Origin: Papaver somniferum
Lineage: Eukaryota > Streptophyta > Magnoliopsida > Ranunculales > Papaveraceae
DNA: 64,000 nucleotides
Reading direction: 5' to 3'
Assembly: GCF_003573695.1 (NCBI RefSeq)
Contig: NC_039362.1
Coordinates: 4,376,929 to 4,440,928 of the forward strand
A program made the translations under genes and the position numbers. This document shows, piece by piece, positions 46,810 through 62,043 of this stretch. Position 1 is the stretch's first letter, and each line of letters starts with the position of its first letter. Below the pieces are notes generated by a model. The model made no database searches, was not told where the DNA came from, and saw nothing but the letters and a program-made list of their open reading frames with translations.

Positions 46810-46827
46810 TGGCGCCGTTGCCGGGGA
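46810..46827 (+). other. Primer-binding site after LTR3, exact tRNA-Asp match
   Basis: TGGCGCCGTTGCCGGGGA; all 18 bases are complementary to the plant tRNA-Asp(GUC) 3' end including CCA. The other copies have C for T at position 9. Confidence 0.85.
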
Positions 46828-49127
<2,300 letters not shown>

Positions 49128-51693
49128 TGATGAGTGCCAAATATTGTATATATTTATCCCTTTTTGTTGGCATTTTAACTCATCTTTTATGCATTAATTC
49201 TACATTTTATCCCATATTCTGTATTTTCATTGTTTTCAAGAATAAATATTTTTACTAATTAATTTTGCATTTTTAGGTAGTAAATAAAGTTCGGATGAGT
49301 CGCGGAGCGAAAAGAGCAGAAAAGTAGTGAAAAGCCGGGAGAAATTACGCAAGGAAGCCGCGAAGAATGGTGCGCACAACCTCATTTTCTACACACAAAA
49401 GCGCCTCCGTTCTCAGCCATCAGATCATTTCTCAGAAGCATCCGACGGTCGCTCCTTTATAGACATCAAAATCTGATGTCTCTGCCAAGCACCACAGCGC
49501 TGAAATTCCAAGCCTTCAGATTAGATGGTAGTTGAATCCAACGGTCGCTCCCTTGCTGTGCATCAAAGTTTGATATCTCCGCCTAACACTACAGTACCTA
49601 ACTCCATCAAGTACCGTTTATTTTGTTGTATCATATAATCCAACGGTCGCTCATCGCTTACCTCCGCATCACCGTCCGATCTACCTACCATCTCCGCATC
49701 TCGCAGCTCAGAGTCACAGAACATCAAGACTCGATGCATTCGCCTTACACCCTAGTACCCGAGCCCATCCACCTAACCCAAACACACCCCCTACCCCAAA
49801 CACAGTCGAGCCAAACCCTCTCCACCATCTTCTCCACAGAACCACCGTACACCACCACCTTCTCCACCTCTGCCACCAACTCACTGCCACCACCACATCT
49901 CCACCATCATCACCCTATCACCCAACAACCAATACCCTCTACTCCCATCTCCCTAGTCCATCTAATTTCTCAATTTTTGCACATTCTCTTTCAGAAACCC
50001 TAGGCGTGCAAAATTGATAAATTGGGTTGAGCTAGAGTGAAATTGAAGGCATGGAGTGATACAGGGGAGTCAGAGAAGGGATGGGTCGGCATCAATTGGA
50101 CTTTTAGGTGAGCTAATTTTAACTGTTGTAATTTGGGGAAGAACAAACCCTAATTTTGGGGGAATTAGGTAATTTAGGGAATTTGGGTATGTGACTATAA
50201 ATAGCACTATGGGTTGTGTGTAATTTTCATGTTGGGATTAGCCTACATCCAGAACTTCCAAGTTCTGTTAATTGTTAATTTTTGTTCACTTGCTCATTTC
50301 AGTTCATGTTATGCCTAATATTGTTTCCTGTTAATTGCTGTGCTCTTGTGATGTTTGCTATGTTATGTTATATCCTGTTAATGTAGTTCACTTGTTATGC
50401 TCATTTCAGTACAGTTCAGTTTCACATTTCTGTTATGTTTATGTTCATGTTATAATTGCATTTGTCTCCTGTTAATGTCTTAGAAGTTTGTATGTGTGCA
50501 TTGTTAGTTCAGGTTATGTTAACTGTATTGTAGTGCTTAAATGTCATAGAATTGATGATATCTACTTGAATGACTGCATCTGTGATCAGTTGTGCTGTAA
50601 GAAGACAACTGATTCTAGGGGTGAAAGAATGATGGTAGAATTCAGTGTGATACATGTTCAGTTAGATGGAGTAAACCTTGCTGCTTAGTGTGAATTGAGT
50701 AGTGGGAAGAAACTAGTGCTCACTAGTGACAATGAGCAAGCTAGCTCTCTTCCCACTCTAAAAGAGTGCTTTAGTTCAGCTCCATGTTAGCTTAACCTTC
50801 TTCCCCTGCCTTAGGCTAACTGCCTTTGTGTTATTTTCATTTTGCTTCTTTGTGTTTTGTTCACTGTAATTTTCATTTGCATCTTGTGTTATTTTGCTGT
50901 TGCAGCTGCTGCTGCAACTCTGTTGCTGCTGCAACTCTGTTGCTGCTGCACTGCTGTGCAGCTCCTCCTCTGCTGCCCTGCAGCACTGCTGCTGCTTCTC
51001 CTGTGCAGTGCTGCTGTTGCTTCCATTTTGCTGTGCAGCTCTTGCTTCTCCTGCAACTGCTCTTCTGTTGTGCGGTCCTGTTAGTTCTCCTGCTACAACT
51101 CTGCTGCCACTTCTGCTGCACTGCTGCTGTAGCTGCTGTTTCTTGTTCTGCTGCAGTGCAGTTGGCCTTGCTGTGCAGCTCTTGCTCCTGCTGCTGCCCT
51201 GCCCCTTCTTCTCCTGCAGCCAAGCCAATTCTTCTGTTGCATTGCTGCTGATTGCTTTGCTCTCCAAAGCTCACTTCCAAAAGCCCAAGTCACACTTCAA
51301 ACTGAAGCCCAATTCAGTCATCTGTGGGCTTAACCAAAGCCCATTTGTTAAAGACCAAAGCCCAAATTCACTAAGGCCCATTCCATAGTTAAGACCAAAG
51401 GCCTAGTTCAAATAGCCAAGCCCAATTTGCTTTTCAAAGACCAACTGAGCCCAAGCTCAGTTCCTTTTATTGAGAACAAACCCAATAGTACATTAAGCCC
51501 AACACTTCCAAAGGGCTTCTAAGCCCAAAGCAAATTCAGGAACCCAATTAGCTAAAACACATTTCCGAAACACACCCGATCTCTGTGGATCGACCCGTAC
51601 TTGCACGAGCTACAACTGACGACCGTGCACTTGCGGTATTACTGTAGGCCCGTTTTCATCGCATCAAATTTATACAACCTTCCGGACCTACCA
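49128..51693 (+). mobile_element. LTR4, type B, complete (2566 bp)
   Basis: TGATGAGTGCC to GGACCTACCA. It is the right LTR of element B and the partner of the B part of LTR2. TATA at 50196, AAACCCTAA near 50148, and CTG-rich array at 50892-51248. It ends directly against type A LTR sequence (ACAGCCAATAC), so B's right end lies inside the A LTR. Confidence 0.9.
50196..50204 (+). promoter_or_regulatory. TATA box of LTR4
   Basis: GACTATAAATAGCACTATGG, identical to the box at 38668. Confidence 0.55.
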
Positions 51694-52073
51694 ACAGCCA
51701 ATACTAGGGGTTAGCTAAGGCTGTAAGGTTAGTTAACTAGACATATGACAAAAACCTGACCTAGGCAAACTAGCTGGGTGAAGGGAATTCTCATCCATCT
51801 CCTTACACTTCCCATCCACAATTTCTTTTCCATGTTCTGTTTTGGTTAAGTTGTTCTTAGTTTTTCTTATTCTTTGCCACTGCCTTTGGCTCACTGCCAC
51901 TGAATTTTCTTTGTTTCTTTGTCTCTTAACTTCACTGCCTGTCACTAGCTCAGACTATATAGGAAACTTCAATACACCCCAAGTCCCTGTGGAATGATCC
52001 CTTGCTTACTTTCTATACTAAAACTTGGCCTTGTATACTTGCAAGAGTTTTTGTGTGTTTTCTAACCACACCA
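51694..52073 (+). mobile_element. Right tail (380 bp) of the type A 3' LTR
   Basis: Equivalent to 32415-32794 of LTR1 with about two differences and equal length. It ends CCACACCA, directly followed by the target duplication ATGGT. The first five bases, ACAGC, would be one copy of the target duplication of the B insertion; the other was lost in the deletion at 38300. Confidence 0.85.
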
Positions 52074-52078
52074 ATGGT
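52074..52078. repeat. Right target-site duplication ATGGT
   Basis: Perfect copy of 30723-30727. Removing 30728-52073 and one copy restores the Gypsy reading frame context across the site. Confidence 0.9.
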
Positions 52079-53414
52079 AAAAGTGGGAACCGTGTCCTTA
52101 GGTTGGCCGTTTGAGGTTGGATTTTCCTTTGGGATGGTTTTCTCCTTTACTTCATTCTCGATGTCGTTACTAACCACTTTTTGTTGATATGGCTCTTCAG
52201 TTTGTCTCCCACTTCTTAGAGTTACTGCACTAACGTGCTTTCTTGGATTCATAAAAGGTTGTGATGGCAACTTTGTTGAAGCTTGTGTTTTTAGAAAATT
52301 CGTATCAGTCGCCATTTTCCCCATATGCATTCGTAAGTCTCTAACAACAACATCATTCTTTTGTTGATATGTAGGTTTTGTTGCAAAATAGCGTCATGTT
52401 TCTGAGATATTCCCTTTTTTTCTTGCATCATAACCTTCATCATATCCTCTAAACTAGAACTCTGAGTCTGTTGCTGAGTTTGCCTTGTCTCGCATATGGA
52501 TTAGGAGATGCAGCTTGCTTATTCGCATAACTAAAATTTGGGTGATCTTTCCAACCAGGATTATAAGTATTTGAGTACGGATCATACCTTTTCCTTTGAT
52601 TAGGAAATATAGCATTCACCCCAGCATCATCTTCATATGTAGGAATGACTGCAGAAGCTATCCGTTGAACCATCTTTTCCACATTACCCATTCGTTGCTC
52701 AATATGCGAAGAATCTCCCATTTCACTAACTCATCTAAACACCGATGAATCTCTAGTATAAAATTGTTGCGTATTTGCATCCATGCTCTCGATCAAACTA
52801 GTAGCCTCCTCGATGGTTTTATTAGCCAGTGCACCACTGCTAACTGCATCAATCAAATGCCTCTCATGCGGTAGTAACCGTTCATAGAAGTGTGTGATAA
52901 TAAGTTGTGGTGGTATCTGATGGTGTGGACAACTCGCCAACAATCTCTTGTACCTCTCCCAATAGTCATACAAAGATTCTCCAGAGATTTGTACAATACC
53001 ACTGATTTCCTTACGAATAGCTGCATCTTTAGAAACAGGAAATTACTTATCTAAAAATAGATTTTTTATTCCGGTCCATGTAGTAATACTTCCGGAAGGG
53101 AGATAATATAACCATGATTCTTCTTGGTCCGTTAATGAAAACGGAAAAGCGTGTAGAAAAGTTGCATCATCATCATCATCATCGCTCTTCTTCATACTCT
53201 TTACTGTATTCTGAAATTGCTACAGGTGTCGATTAGGATCTTCATCCGGTAGTCCCTTGAACTTTGGAACCCAATGAAGAATATTTGACTTAAGTTCCAC
53301 TGTGTCAGTCAGAGTAATACACAATGGTTGAACATCCAAACATGGTGATGTTAGATCTCTCAACGTCTTCCTCTGTGTAGATGGAGGTGGAGGTGGTGCT
53401 TCGTCGTTCACCAT
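52079..53414 (-). pseudogene. Gypsy Gag (left half of the split gag-pol), with stops
   Basis: From the ATG at 53414 (MVNDEAPPPPP) the minus strand reads a Retrotrans_gag domain (HWVPKFKGLPDEDPNRHL, FPFSLTDQEESWLYYLPSGS, ITTWTGIKNLF, SLYDYWERYKRLLASCPHH). It continues with ALANKTIEEATSLIESM and the linker AVTLRSGRQTEEP. It ends VPTFT at the insertion site, and the frame continues at 30727. In-frame stops occur near 53218, 53047 and 52733, and the CCHC region is not recognisable. A CAT repeat (53166-53183) gives six Asp. Unrelated to the nested LTR array except by family. Confidence 0.85.
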
Positions 53415-53631
53415 TGTTGATGTAGAAGGTTCTTCTTGTTGCGTTTGCTGAAGTGCTTGAAGTACCGTTCCTTTACGGGTTTGAATACCGCATCTCTGGT
53501 ATTCCCAGTATTTCGGTGCCAGAGATTAAGTACTTGAAAACAAAAGTCTAGAAAACAAAATTAAAAACTAAAAAGAAATTCTAAAAACAAGATTAAAACT
53601 AATAAAAATAACAACTAAAGCTACCGACTGC

Positions 53632-53649
53632 TCCCCGGCAGCGGCGCCA
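53632..53649 (-). other. Primer-binding site of the minus-strand Gypsy element
   Basis: The minus strand reads TGGCGCCGCTGCCGGGGA, five bases from the LTR end at 53655. Confidence 0.8.
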
Positions 53650-53654
53650 AAATT

Positions 53655-55202
53655 TGATGGGTGTCGTAGGCTTAACAAATTAATAATCTTATTTCCACAT
53701 AATTAACTAGTAATATAATGAAAGTAAGGATGGTTCCCACGAAGAGCAGTGAGTTTTAGTTACCAAAATGTCACAAAAGGGGGGTTTTGTTTTTAGATTG
53801 TAAACAAAATAAATAACCAAAGCAAATAAAGTTGAATTGTAATCAATAGAGAGACATATGATCGAGGAATCCTTCTTCGTTAATAAACCATCAATGAGTT
53901 ATTATAATTGCCTACTCGTCGTTAATCATAGATTATCACCAACCGTGGAATAACAGCTAGTTCAGTGTTGTTCCCTAAATTCCGTTTATCTCTGAGTACG
54001 GAAGCTCTCCAATACCAGATTTTATTCTTCTAAACCACCTAGTAGTAGCTCACTCAAGGTGCAATTTGGTGGAATGCTTTATCTTTTGTGAATTTATAGG
54101 TCGATCCTAGTAGTTAGACTCTTAGCTCAAGGTCCACTTCTAGTGTTGTTTATACCCACAATCGTTCCACAGAATCCCTTTGTAAGTTCTCGTGTTCTCT
54201 ACTTGTGTAAAGGTTATTCGACGATTACTTATCTCCTAACTCAATACTAGAAATAGATCAAATCAACAAATCAATCCAGTTGGCCACCAAGATAATCTAT
54301 TAATCAATCATAAATATTCATTATAATATAAACAAACGATAATCATATGAAGAACTTCAAACTAGATTAATATAATAACTCAAATCTTGTTTAAAACTTA
54401 GAATTCATCCTCAATCAATAGGTGTTTAGCTACTCATGGATGTAGAAACACCCATGATATATATATAAGAAAAGGTTAGAGATATCGTTACGATTGAGAA
54501 TCGCTCCAAAACCATAGCTCTGATATTTGTCGTCTCCAAGACTAACCAATTTCATGACCTAATGATATGATATATTTCACATAACCTAATACCTTTTTAT
54601 AGGTTTACATTGCTTGGCCTTCACGTATTTAGTTCGGTTTAGGAACCCGACCCAAAGATATGACCAAACGATCCCAAACGTGCTCTTAGGCTTTCCAAAG
54701 TGTTAATACACGTTTTCCGTTTTCTAAGTTCGCGATACCAGTCCGCAAACTTCAAATTCCATCAAAAAAATTCGGAATTAAAGTATGAAATCCGTCCGCA
54801 AACTTTATTGTCTTCGGTATTCGATAAAAACTGTTTTGTCCACAACTTCTTCATCAGAACTCGGAATGACCTAATTCTTATTGCATTCTTTTTATATTTC
54901 AATTATATTCAATATGGTGATGAGAAATATTTAATTTGAATGAGTTAATATTGGTCTTTGGCCCTTCTCTTGATTTTGAGCGTTTTGCACCTTTCGTCGC
55001 TTTTCTTCCACTTCTCTTGGACTTGGGCACTTGGATACTTCTCTTCCTAGATGTTTTCATCACTTTATAGATCCTTTGTGGATGATTCAGCTATTAGAGG
55101 CAAACAAGAGAAAACAAGAGTAATAATACGAAAATATGCAATAATAATAGCTAAAACAAGTATGGAATGTACACTAAAATCATATGACTTATGCACTTAT
55201 CA
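53655..55202 (-). mobile_element. 5' LTR (1548 bp) of the minus-strand Gypsy element
   Basis: On the minus strand it starts TGATAAGTGCATAAGTC at 55202 and ends ACACCCATCA at 53655, next to the primer-binding site. Terminal TGAT...ATCA are inverted. The opposite LTR is missing because the element is truncated at 29729. The flank ACACC (55203-55207) would be its target duplication. Confidence 0.75.
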
Positions 55203-57230
55203 ACACCAGAATATTGTTAACGAGGAAAATGCAAATGCAGAAAAACCCTGGGACCTAGTCCAGATTGAACACACACTGTATTAAGCCGCTACAGACACTA
55301 GCCTACTCCAAACTAACTTTGGTCTGGACTGTAGTTGAACCCCAATCAATCTCACACTGATCCAAGGTACAGTTGTGTTCCTTACGTCACTGATCCCAGC
55401 AAGATACTACACACTTGATTCCCTTAGATGATCTCACCCACAACTAAGAGTTGCACGACCCAAAGTTGAAGACTTTAATAAACAAATCTGTATCACACAG
55501 AAAAGTCTACGGTAATAGATAAATCCGTCTCCCACGAAAATACCTACGAGTTTTTTTTTCATCTTTTGATTAATCAAGGTGAACATGAACCAATTGATAA
55601 ACCAGACTTATACTCCCGAAGAACAACCTAGTATTATCAATCACCTCACAATAGTCTTAATCGACGCAGCGAAAAAGATATTGTGGAATCACAAACGATG
55701 AGACGAAATGTTTGTGATTTCTTTTTATCTTGCCTATCGGATATAGAAATCTCAAGCCAATTATTCCAATTGAAATCGTACGATAGAAACAACAAGATCA
55801 GATCACACAACAACAACAAAAGTAGTATCGGTCTGGCTTCACAATCCCAAAGAAGTCTTTAAGTTGTTAACCTGGTTTTAGAGAAGAAAACCAAAGGTTA
55901 AAGGAGAATCGACTCTAGCTTAGCAAACTAGTATCACATGTAAGGTGTGGGGATCAGGTTTCCCAGTTGCTAGAGTTCTCCCTTATATAGTCTTTCAAAT
56001 CAGGGTTTGCAATCAATGTTAGCTTGGTAACAAAGCATTCAATATTTACCGTTAGATGAAAACCTGATTTGGATTCAAGCTAATATTTCCCAGCCGTTAG
56101 ATAAAAAACATAGCTTGAAACACAAATGAAATGCACGTTTGTAGGATTGTATAGCCGTACCTAAACTTGTACATTAGTTGGTTCAAAAATAGTTAACCAA
56201 ATGGTTAGCCATATGATAACTTTCATATCAACCATATTCTTCTTCACCATAAATAGTTCAAATGACTCAAATGAACTATCTAGAGAGTTGTTCAATTTCT
56301 TAGATCTTTATGTAACTACACAAGACACAATCGAACCAAAATGATTTGATTCACCCGAATCGTTTCATGAACTATAAAGCCACGGTTTGCAATATCATTC
56401 CTTAGTTTATAAAGATAAGTTCACAAATATTATTTTTAGACATAACCTACTCAAGTTCGCGGAATGGGTTCACGGACTTAAGTTCCTGGATGGAGTTTAC
56501 AAACTCCAGCAGAAATTCTCGGGTTTGAGAACTTCGCCAGTTCGCGGACTTAGCTCACGCACTTCTCCGGTTTCACTTGATCAACAAAGTTCGCAAACTT
56601 TGGTTAAAGCAATAAGGACTTATACATATATGTGTTTCCACAATAATGCTTATATCCTCCAAATGGTTATATAGTCTAAAATATCATTTCAATCATTGAA
56701 ACATTCTCAGAGGACGTTATATAGTTGTTATTCACAAACCATTTTTCGTCAGAGCAATTTTCAAAGTGATTGAAATTTAATCATGACTTTGGTCACTAGG
56801 TAAAGATGTACTTTGCTAAAGTGAAAGCTTTACCAACACATATTTCGAGAAATAGACAGGCGAGGTAAACTCGGCTCGAAATGCCAAATGTGTATAATCT
56901 AAGTCTATAGAGCAAAACGACTTTTGTCTCAAGATAGGAGATAAGTAGACTTTTGAGTGATAGAGAAGTTCAAGTCTCCACATACCTTTTAGTCGATGAA
57001 GATCCACCGGTTCCTTGAGTAGTCCTTCGTCTTGTATGATGATTTCCATGGAGTTCTTGAGATCAACTACACTTTCTATCCTAGTCCGAGACCTTAGCTA
57101 TAGTAGATTAGAAATAAAGACTTATAGTTTTGATCACTAACATTGACAAAAATGCTTGAGATAACAACGCATGCGAGTTCGACCGAGCAATGCTCTAATA
57201 GTAAGGGTTAGAATATATTAAGTAACAATA
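55203..57230 (-). mobile_element. Copia-like repeat containing the GTTAACGAGGAAA block
   Basis: It contains a block (GTTAACGAGGAAAATGCAAA at about 55215, then CCTGGGACCTAGTCC and TTAAGCCGCTACAGACAC) that recurs at 58650-58730, so it is an interspersed repeat. Near 57190 GCAATGCTCTAATAGTA resembles a decayed complement of the initiator-Met tRNA primer site (TGCTCTGATACCA) of copia elements read on the minus strand. No coding frame is supported. The Gypsy LTR abuts it at 55203. Confidence 0.45.
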
Positions 57231-57609
57231 GAAGGATGTGAAAGAAAAATATGAATATTTCATTCACCCCTTCTAAAAATATATTGATTTATATCTAAAT
57301 ATTTGTTTCCCTTTCTGCCTTTTGTTCACGTTCTTACTCTCTTTCTCTCTTAAACATATTATCACAGAGAAGGAAACAAATTGGTAGATTTGATTATAGC
57401 TGATTTATTTCCCTTTCTTTTCAATATATTTATCCCCTTTAATCACTAATTTCCTCCGATTGTCTTTTAGGTATCGTTTTTTATAACGACAAGAATCCTT
57501 TTGTGATATACAGATTGATATAAGTAAATAGATCTATTTGATGCATCATAGATCTGACACATAATCGATCTGAATTTCTTCAAGCATACTCTGATTTATC
57601 ATAATCATC
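57231..57609. other. Unassigned sequence in the outer element
   Basis: AT-rich, no coding, no clear repeat boundary. Confidence 0.35.
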
Positions 57610-57822
57610 TCTCAAAGGTGGAGGGAAAAAAAACTGAATGGAAAAGTAACCGGCTGAACCGGATGAAAAACCAGTTGGGTTGGCTGGTTTTCTGGTTAGA
57701 CCGTCTGGGTTTCTGGGTTTTTGTACATGTTAGTAGGTTAAGAGAGAACCAGGCCGTTTTTATTACTGGTTCACTGGTTTACCGGTTGGACCGGACGGTC
57801 CGGTACGGTTTTTAAAACATTG
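57610..57822. mobile_element. Right end of the old DNA transposon (outermost nest layer)
   Basis: Rich in AACCGG/CCGGTT motifs (57650-57805). It ends with CCGGTACGG, then TTTTTAAAACATTG at 57822, the inverted counterpart of CAATGTTTTAAAAA at 29639. The flank CTTAGGAC (57823-57830) resembles CTCAGGAT at 29631-29638. Confidence 0.6.
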
Positions 57823-57830
57823 CTTAGGAC

Positions 57831-58326
57831 GTGTCAATTCAGTTCTCTGCATAAAAACACCATTGTTCGGGGAAAACGTAGCTCGAGATTTCTGTCATCT
57901 ACAGCGTCAAAGGCAAACGACTCTACTATGGGTGCTCAATATTATGCCATGTACACAGGTTTCCCTACTATTGTTGTTGTTAATCATGTTCTTGCAAAAA
58001 CTGTGACCTTTTCTGAATCTTCACCATCGTCCCATGGGTTTTTGATGTTCGTCACTTCCACGACTATCACTGCAACTCCCACGACTTCACTTACGGTAAG
58101 TCATATGGCTCTCCCTATTGTTGTTGTTCAGTCTGCTAATACTACAAATCCCTTTGAGGCTTCAGCAAGTTCCCAAGTTTCTTTAAAATCTTGTAACACA
58201 ACTTTAAATTTCTAGGAATTCAATTCTCCACATCATCATATTTACAGGGGACATTGTTCGACATCAGCGAGACAATGATCACACTTCTGGAGGAAAGAAT
58301 CAGTGTCCTTTTCAAGTTTTTGATGG
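57831..58326 (+). other. Unassigned sequence with an open stretch (to 58215)
   Basis: An open frame reads protein-like Ser/Thr/Val-rich sequence (HMALPIVVVQSANTTNPFEA) ending with a stop at 58213-58215. No ATG is evident near its start and no family is recognised. It may be a fragment of a gene or transposon interrupted by the nest. Confidence 0.3.
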
Positions 58327-59059
58327 ATGTAAGTGAAAAGACAAGGGTACCCAAATATACCTCAATCTAAAATTTTCCACCTATAAGTCATTTCTCCGAA
58401 AATGATTGATATGGACTGAGTCGAGACAATACAACTAATCGGTTCACACTTCGTGTGATCGTCTATGGATATGAGATCGAGACAATACAACAACGAAGTA
58501 TGTTTACTTGATAAGAGGTTCGGACTTAACCAAACACAATAGGATTACTATCAAGTAAATAGGAATTAACGTTTGTGTATTTTAATTCTAATTATAATAA
58601 AAACAATTATAATTGCGGAAATAGAAAAGTAAAAGACACAACAAGATTTTGTTAACGAGGAAACCGCAAATGCAGAAAAGCCCCGGGACCTTTTCCAGAA
58701 TTGAATACTCTCATGATTAAGCCGCTATACAAAATCAAACCAACTTCGTATAGTTGAGACCAAGCAACTAAACCTGTAGTTCATCTAGTTATGTCTGTAT
58801 TCCCATGCCTCCAAATTGTAAATAAGTCATGTACTTAGAACAAATTCTTTGATACGTATTCCAAACAGTAAAGGAACAAAAAATCTGTTTGGTATCAACT
58901 CTTTTCAACCAAGTAACGTGAGTTCGACAAAAGGCTCTTCCGCTTATCCCAATAAACTCCTTTATCAGGTCCTTACATCTATCTACTAAAAATTACCGAA
59001 GTAATCGTCTAGATTTTGCAATCAATATTGTTAATCCAAAGAATGATATTGATGCCTAT
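58327..59059. mobile_element. Second copy of the copia-like repeat, cut by LTR D
   Basis: It shares the GTTAACGAGGAAACCGCAAA block (about 58650) and TTAAGCCGCTA with 55215-55300. It is truncated where the LTR begins at 59060. Noncoding. Confidence 0.5.
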
Positions 59060-60906
59060 TGATGAGTGCTAAAAAGTGCATATTTATATATATTTTTCTT
59101 GGCATTTAACTCATCTTTTGTGCATTAATTCTACATTTTATCCCATATTCTGTATTTTCATTGTTTTCAAGAATAAATATTTTTCTTACTTAATTTTGCA
59201 TTTTTTGGTAATAAATAAAGTCTGGATGACTTGCGGAGAGGAATAGAGCAGAAAAGTGGTGGAAGCCAAAAGGAATCACACAAGGATGCCGCGAAGAATG
59301 TTGCGCACAAGACCAAAAGGCTAGAAATGGGCTCAAGAAGGAAGAATTTGTTCTTAAAGAAGACATGGGCTCAGAATTATCCCAAGCCTAATCTCCAACC
59401 CAAGCTTGTTTCCCCTCTTAGCCGTCAGATCAACCCACAGATGCATCCAATGGTCGCTTCAACGCCGGTACATCAAGCTGGAAAATCCTACTTCACACCA
59501 CAACACCTAGTTCTAATCTGAGACATTGGTTTAGATGTATTATGCATCTAACGGTCTCTCAATGCATTCTCCCATACCACCGTTGGATCCACTTACCATC
59601 TTCACATCCAACGCATCTCCTAGCTAGACATCAAAGTTCGATGAACCCGCCTCACACCGAAATAACCCTAGGATATATAAGCCAAAAGCAAAAGAAACCC
59701 TAACATTTTCTTTCCTTCTTCTCTTTCATTCCCACCAACTCCACCGTACCACCTTCTCCTTCACCTGCAACCGCCGTACTTCCACCATCTCCACCATGTC
59801 CGCCACCACCTACTCTGCCACCACCAAACCACCAACTCCACCGAACATCACCATCACTTATCCCTTCCTTCTAGCTACTTATTCCATCAATCCCTCACGT
59901 TTCTTTCTTGAAACCCTAGGCGTGAGAAATTGGTGAATTAGGTAAGCCTAGAGAGAAATTGAAGGCATGGGAAGGAGCACAGAGATAAAAAGAAGGATGG
60001 GTCGACGTCAATTTGAAGATTAGGTGAGTAATTTTAGGATTTTCAAAACCCTAATTTCAAAATTAGGGTTCATAAAAATTGGGTATTTTCTGCTATAAAT
60101 AGAGAGTGAGGTGTGTGTATGGAGGGGTGTTCTTGGTTAGCCGAGATACCCCCAAATTTGGGTTAATCACTGTTTAAATTTTAGTTTTAATTTTCAATTT
60201 AATATTTAGGGTTCTTCAATTTCTGTTCATGTTTGTTCTTTGCTGTTTAATTCCATCTTTCAATTTTTGTTTCTCACATGTTAGTTAGTTTAATTTCCTG
60301 TTTAAAACTTGACGAAGCCCTAGCCCTGTTGTGTAGTATTCCTGAATGTTAAGCAAGTTTGAATGAACTTAGTTTAGTGACAGATCACTCTCACAATGTA
60401 TGTCAAGTATACTTTGTAGTTAGGTTCATGAGCTGTTGATAAGCTGCAACTGAAGCTGAATTCATAAATCTTTTGACTAGTTGTACCTTAGAAAGACAAT
60501 TAGTGCTTTGGAAATAATAGAACATAGTTGAGTTTAACATGTCTATGGGAGAATGCATAGCTTAAGCTAGGGTGAATTCAAACCCCTAGTTCTCACCTAT
60601 TCCATCCATAACATCTTCACTCATCCACCTTCACTGTCCACTTTTATTTTTCTGTTTTCCTTCAATTTTTTCTCTTGTTCTATTGCTGTCTCTACAGCCC
60701 ATCAATTGTCCACTGTGGTGTTAATAACACCACACAACCTCACTGTTCACTGCCCCTAAGAACAAGTTAGCAAAAGAAGCAAGAAACCAAAAATAGCAAA
60801 TATATGCCCACCTTGTCCCTGTGGACAAACCCTGCTTGCACACTCACTGCAACTGACCCTGTGCACTTGCAGGTATCATTTCTGTGACTCTTTTAGAGAG
60901 CCACCA
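59060..60906 (+). mobile_element. LTR5, type D (1847 bp)
   Basis: TGATGAGTGCT to GCCACCA, followed by AGTTTT and the primer-binding site. The first 180 bases are close to the A-C types; the rest is diverged. TATA at 60095, AAACCCTAA motifs near 60048. It is the 5' LTR of an element that leaves the window; its partner LTR is not seen. Confidence 0.85.
60095..60103 (+). promoter_or_regulatory. TATA box of LTR5
   Basis: CTGCTATAAATAGAGAGTGA, preceded by telo-box-like AAACCCTAA and its inverse TTAGGGTT (60048-60070). Confidence 0.55.
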
Positions 60907-60912
60907 AGTTTT

Positions 60913-60930
60913 TGGCGCCGCTGCCGGGGA
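60913..60930 (+). other. Primer-binding site after LTR5
   Basis: TGGCGCCGCTGCCGGGGA, as in the other family members. Confidence 0.85.
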
Positions 60931-62043
60931 CTCGGTAGCGGCGAAATTGCTTTTTCTTTCTTTGCTTTTGCTCTTGCTTGCTGATTCTTCTCTTCTGAAA
61001 CCAACAGGTGCATTGCCTTGCTGCTTGCTGAAACTCCTGTTGGGCTGTTACTGTTAGGCATTGTTGCTGCACTGAACTGGTGCTGTTTCTCTTGCTTGCA
61101 GGTGCTGTTGGAGCTGGTGCTAGGAGAAGCTGCCTGACCCTAGTGCAGCTGCTGTTGCTGAAGTTGTTGCCCCTGCTGTTGTTGCAGCTGCCCTTGCTGG
61201 AGCTGCTGTTGCTGAAGTTGTTCATGTTGCTCTGATGCTGAACTGAACTGCTGCTAGTGCTGCTTCTGTTGCTGGAGCTGTGCTGTGTTTTTGTTGTTGC
61301 TGTTGTTGTGCTGTGGTGCTGTTGCTGCTATTTCCTGCCAGGCCAAGCCTGTTGCTGTTGCTGAGTTGATCTGGTGTTGTTGTCTGCTGCTGCTATAGCT
61401 AGACCAAAACACAACTGGGCTACACAAGCTAAGGAAAAGAACAAGGCCCAACTGGGCTGTGCAACTAAAAACAGAGCAGATGGGTTGTGCTTAAGCAAGT
61501 AAGCCTAAACCTATTAAGAGAACCCAACCTGTGGGCTTCCATTTTTAATTTGTGGGCTTGTAATAATTTTTTCCATTTTTTTTTTGTTGGGCTTGTAATT
61601 TAAGTTAACTTTTGGGTTTGTATTTGAGCTTAAGTGTGGGATTGTCCCTATCAAAATTTTGGGTTTCAAAAAACCCAACAAACAACCTAAACAAGTTTAA
61701 CTGAACCTACCAACTCAGCTGGGCTTCGTTAGTTTCTGGGCTTGCTGAAGTCGTTAGTGGGCCGTGTACCCAAACTCTAGGCCGAAAGTTGGGCTCTGTT
61801 TCACAACAGTTCCCAAAACCCATTGCCTCACCAAAGCACAACCAAAACAGTGGGCTTATCCCAATAAGAACCAAATTCTTAATCCCATAAAAACCAAAGT
61901 TTTCAAAACCCATAAAAACCAAATGTTTTTCATTCCCATCAAAACCAAAATTTTCCCAAAAATCCAAACCCATTAAAACCAAATATTTTTCCCAAAAATC
62001 CAAACCCATTAAAACCAAATAGTGGGCTTTGTGTCTTTTCAAT
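60931..62043 (+). other. Leader of element D
   Basis: CTG/TTGCTG-rich stretch (61140-61400), AGCCCAACTGGGC-type motifs, and AAAACCAAAT repeats before the start codon. No gene supported. Confidence 0.6.
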
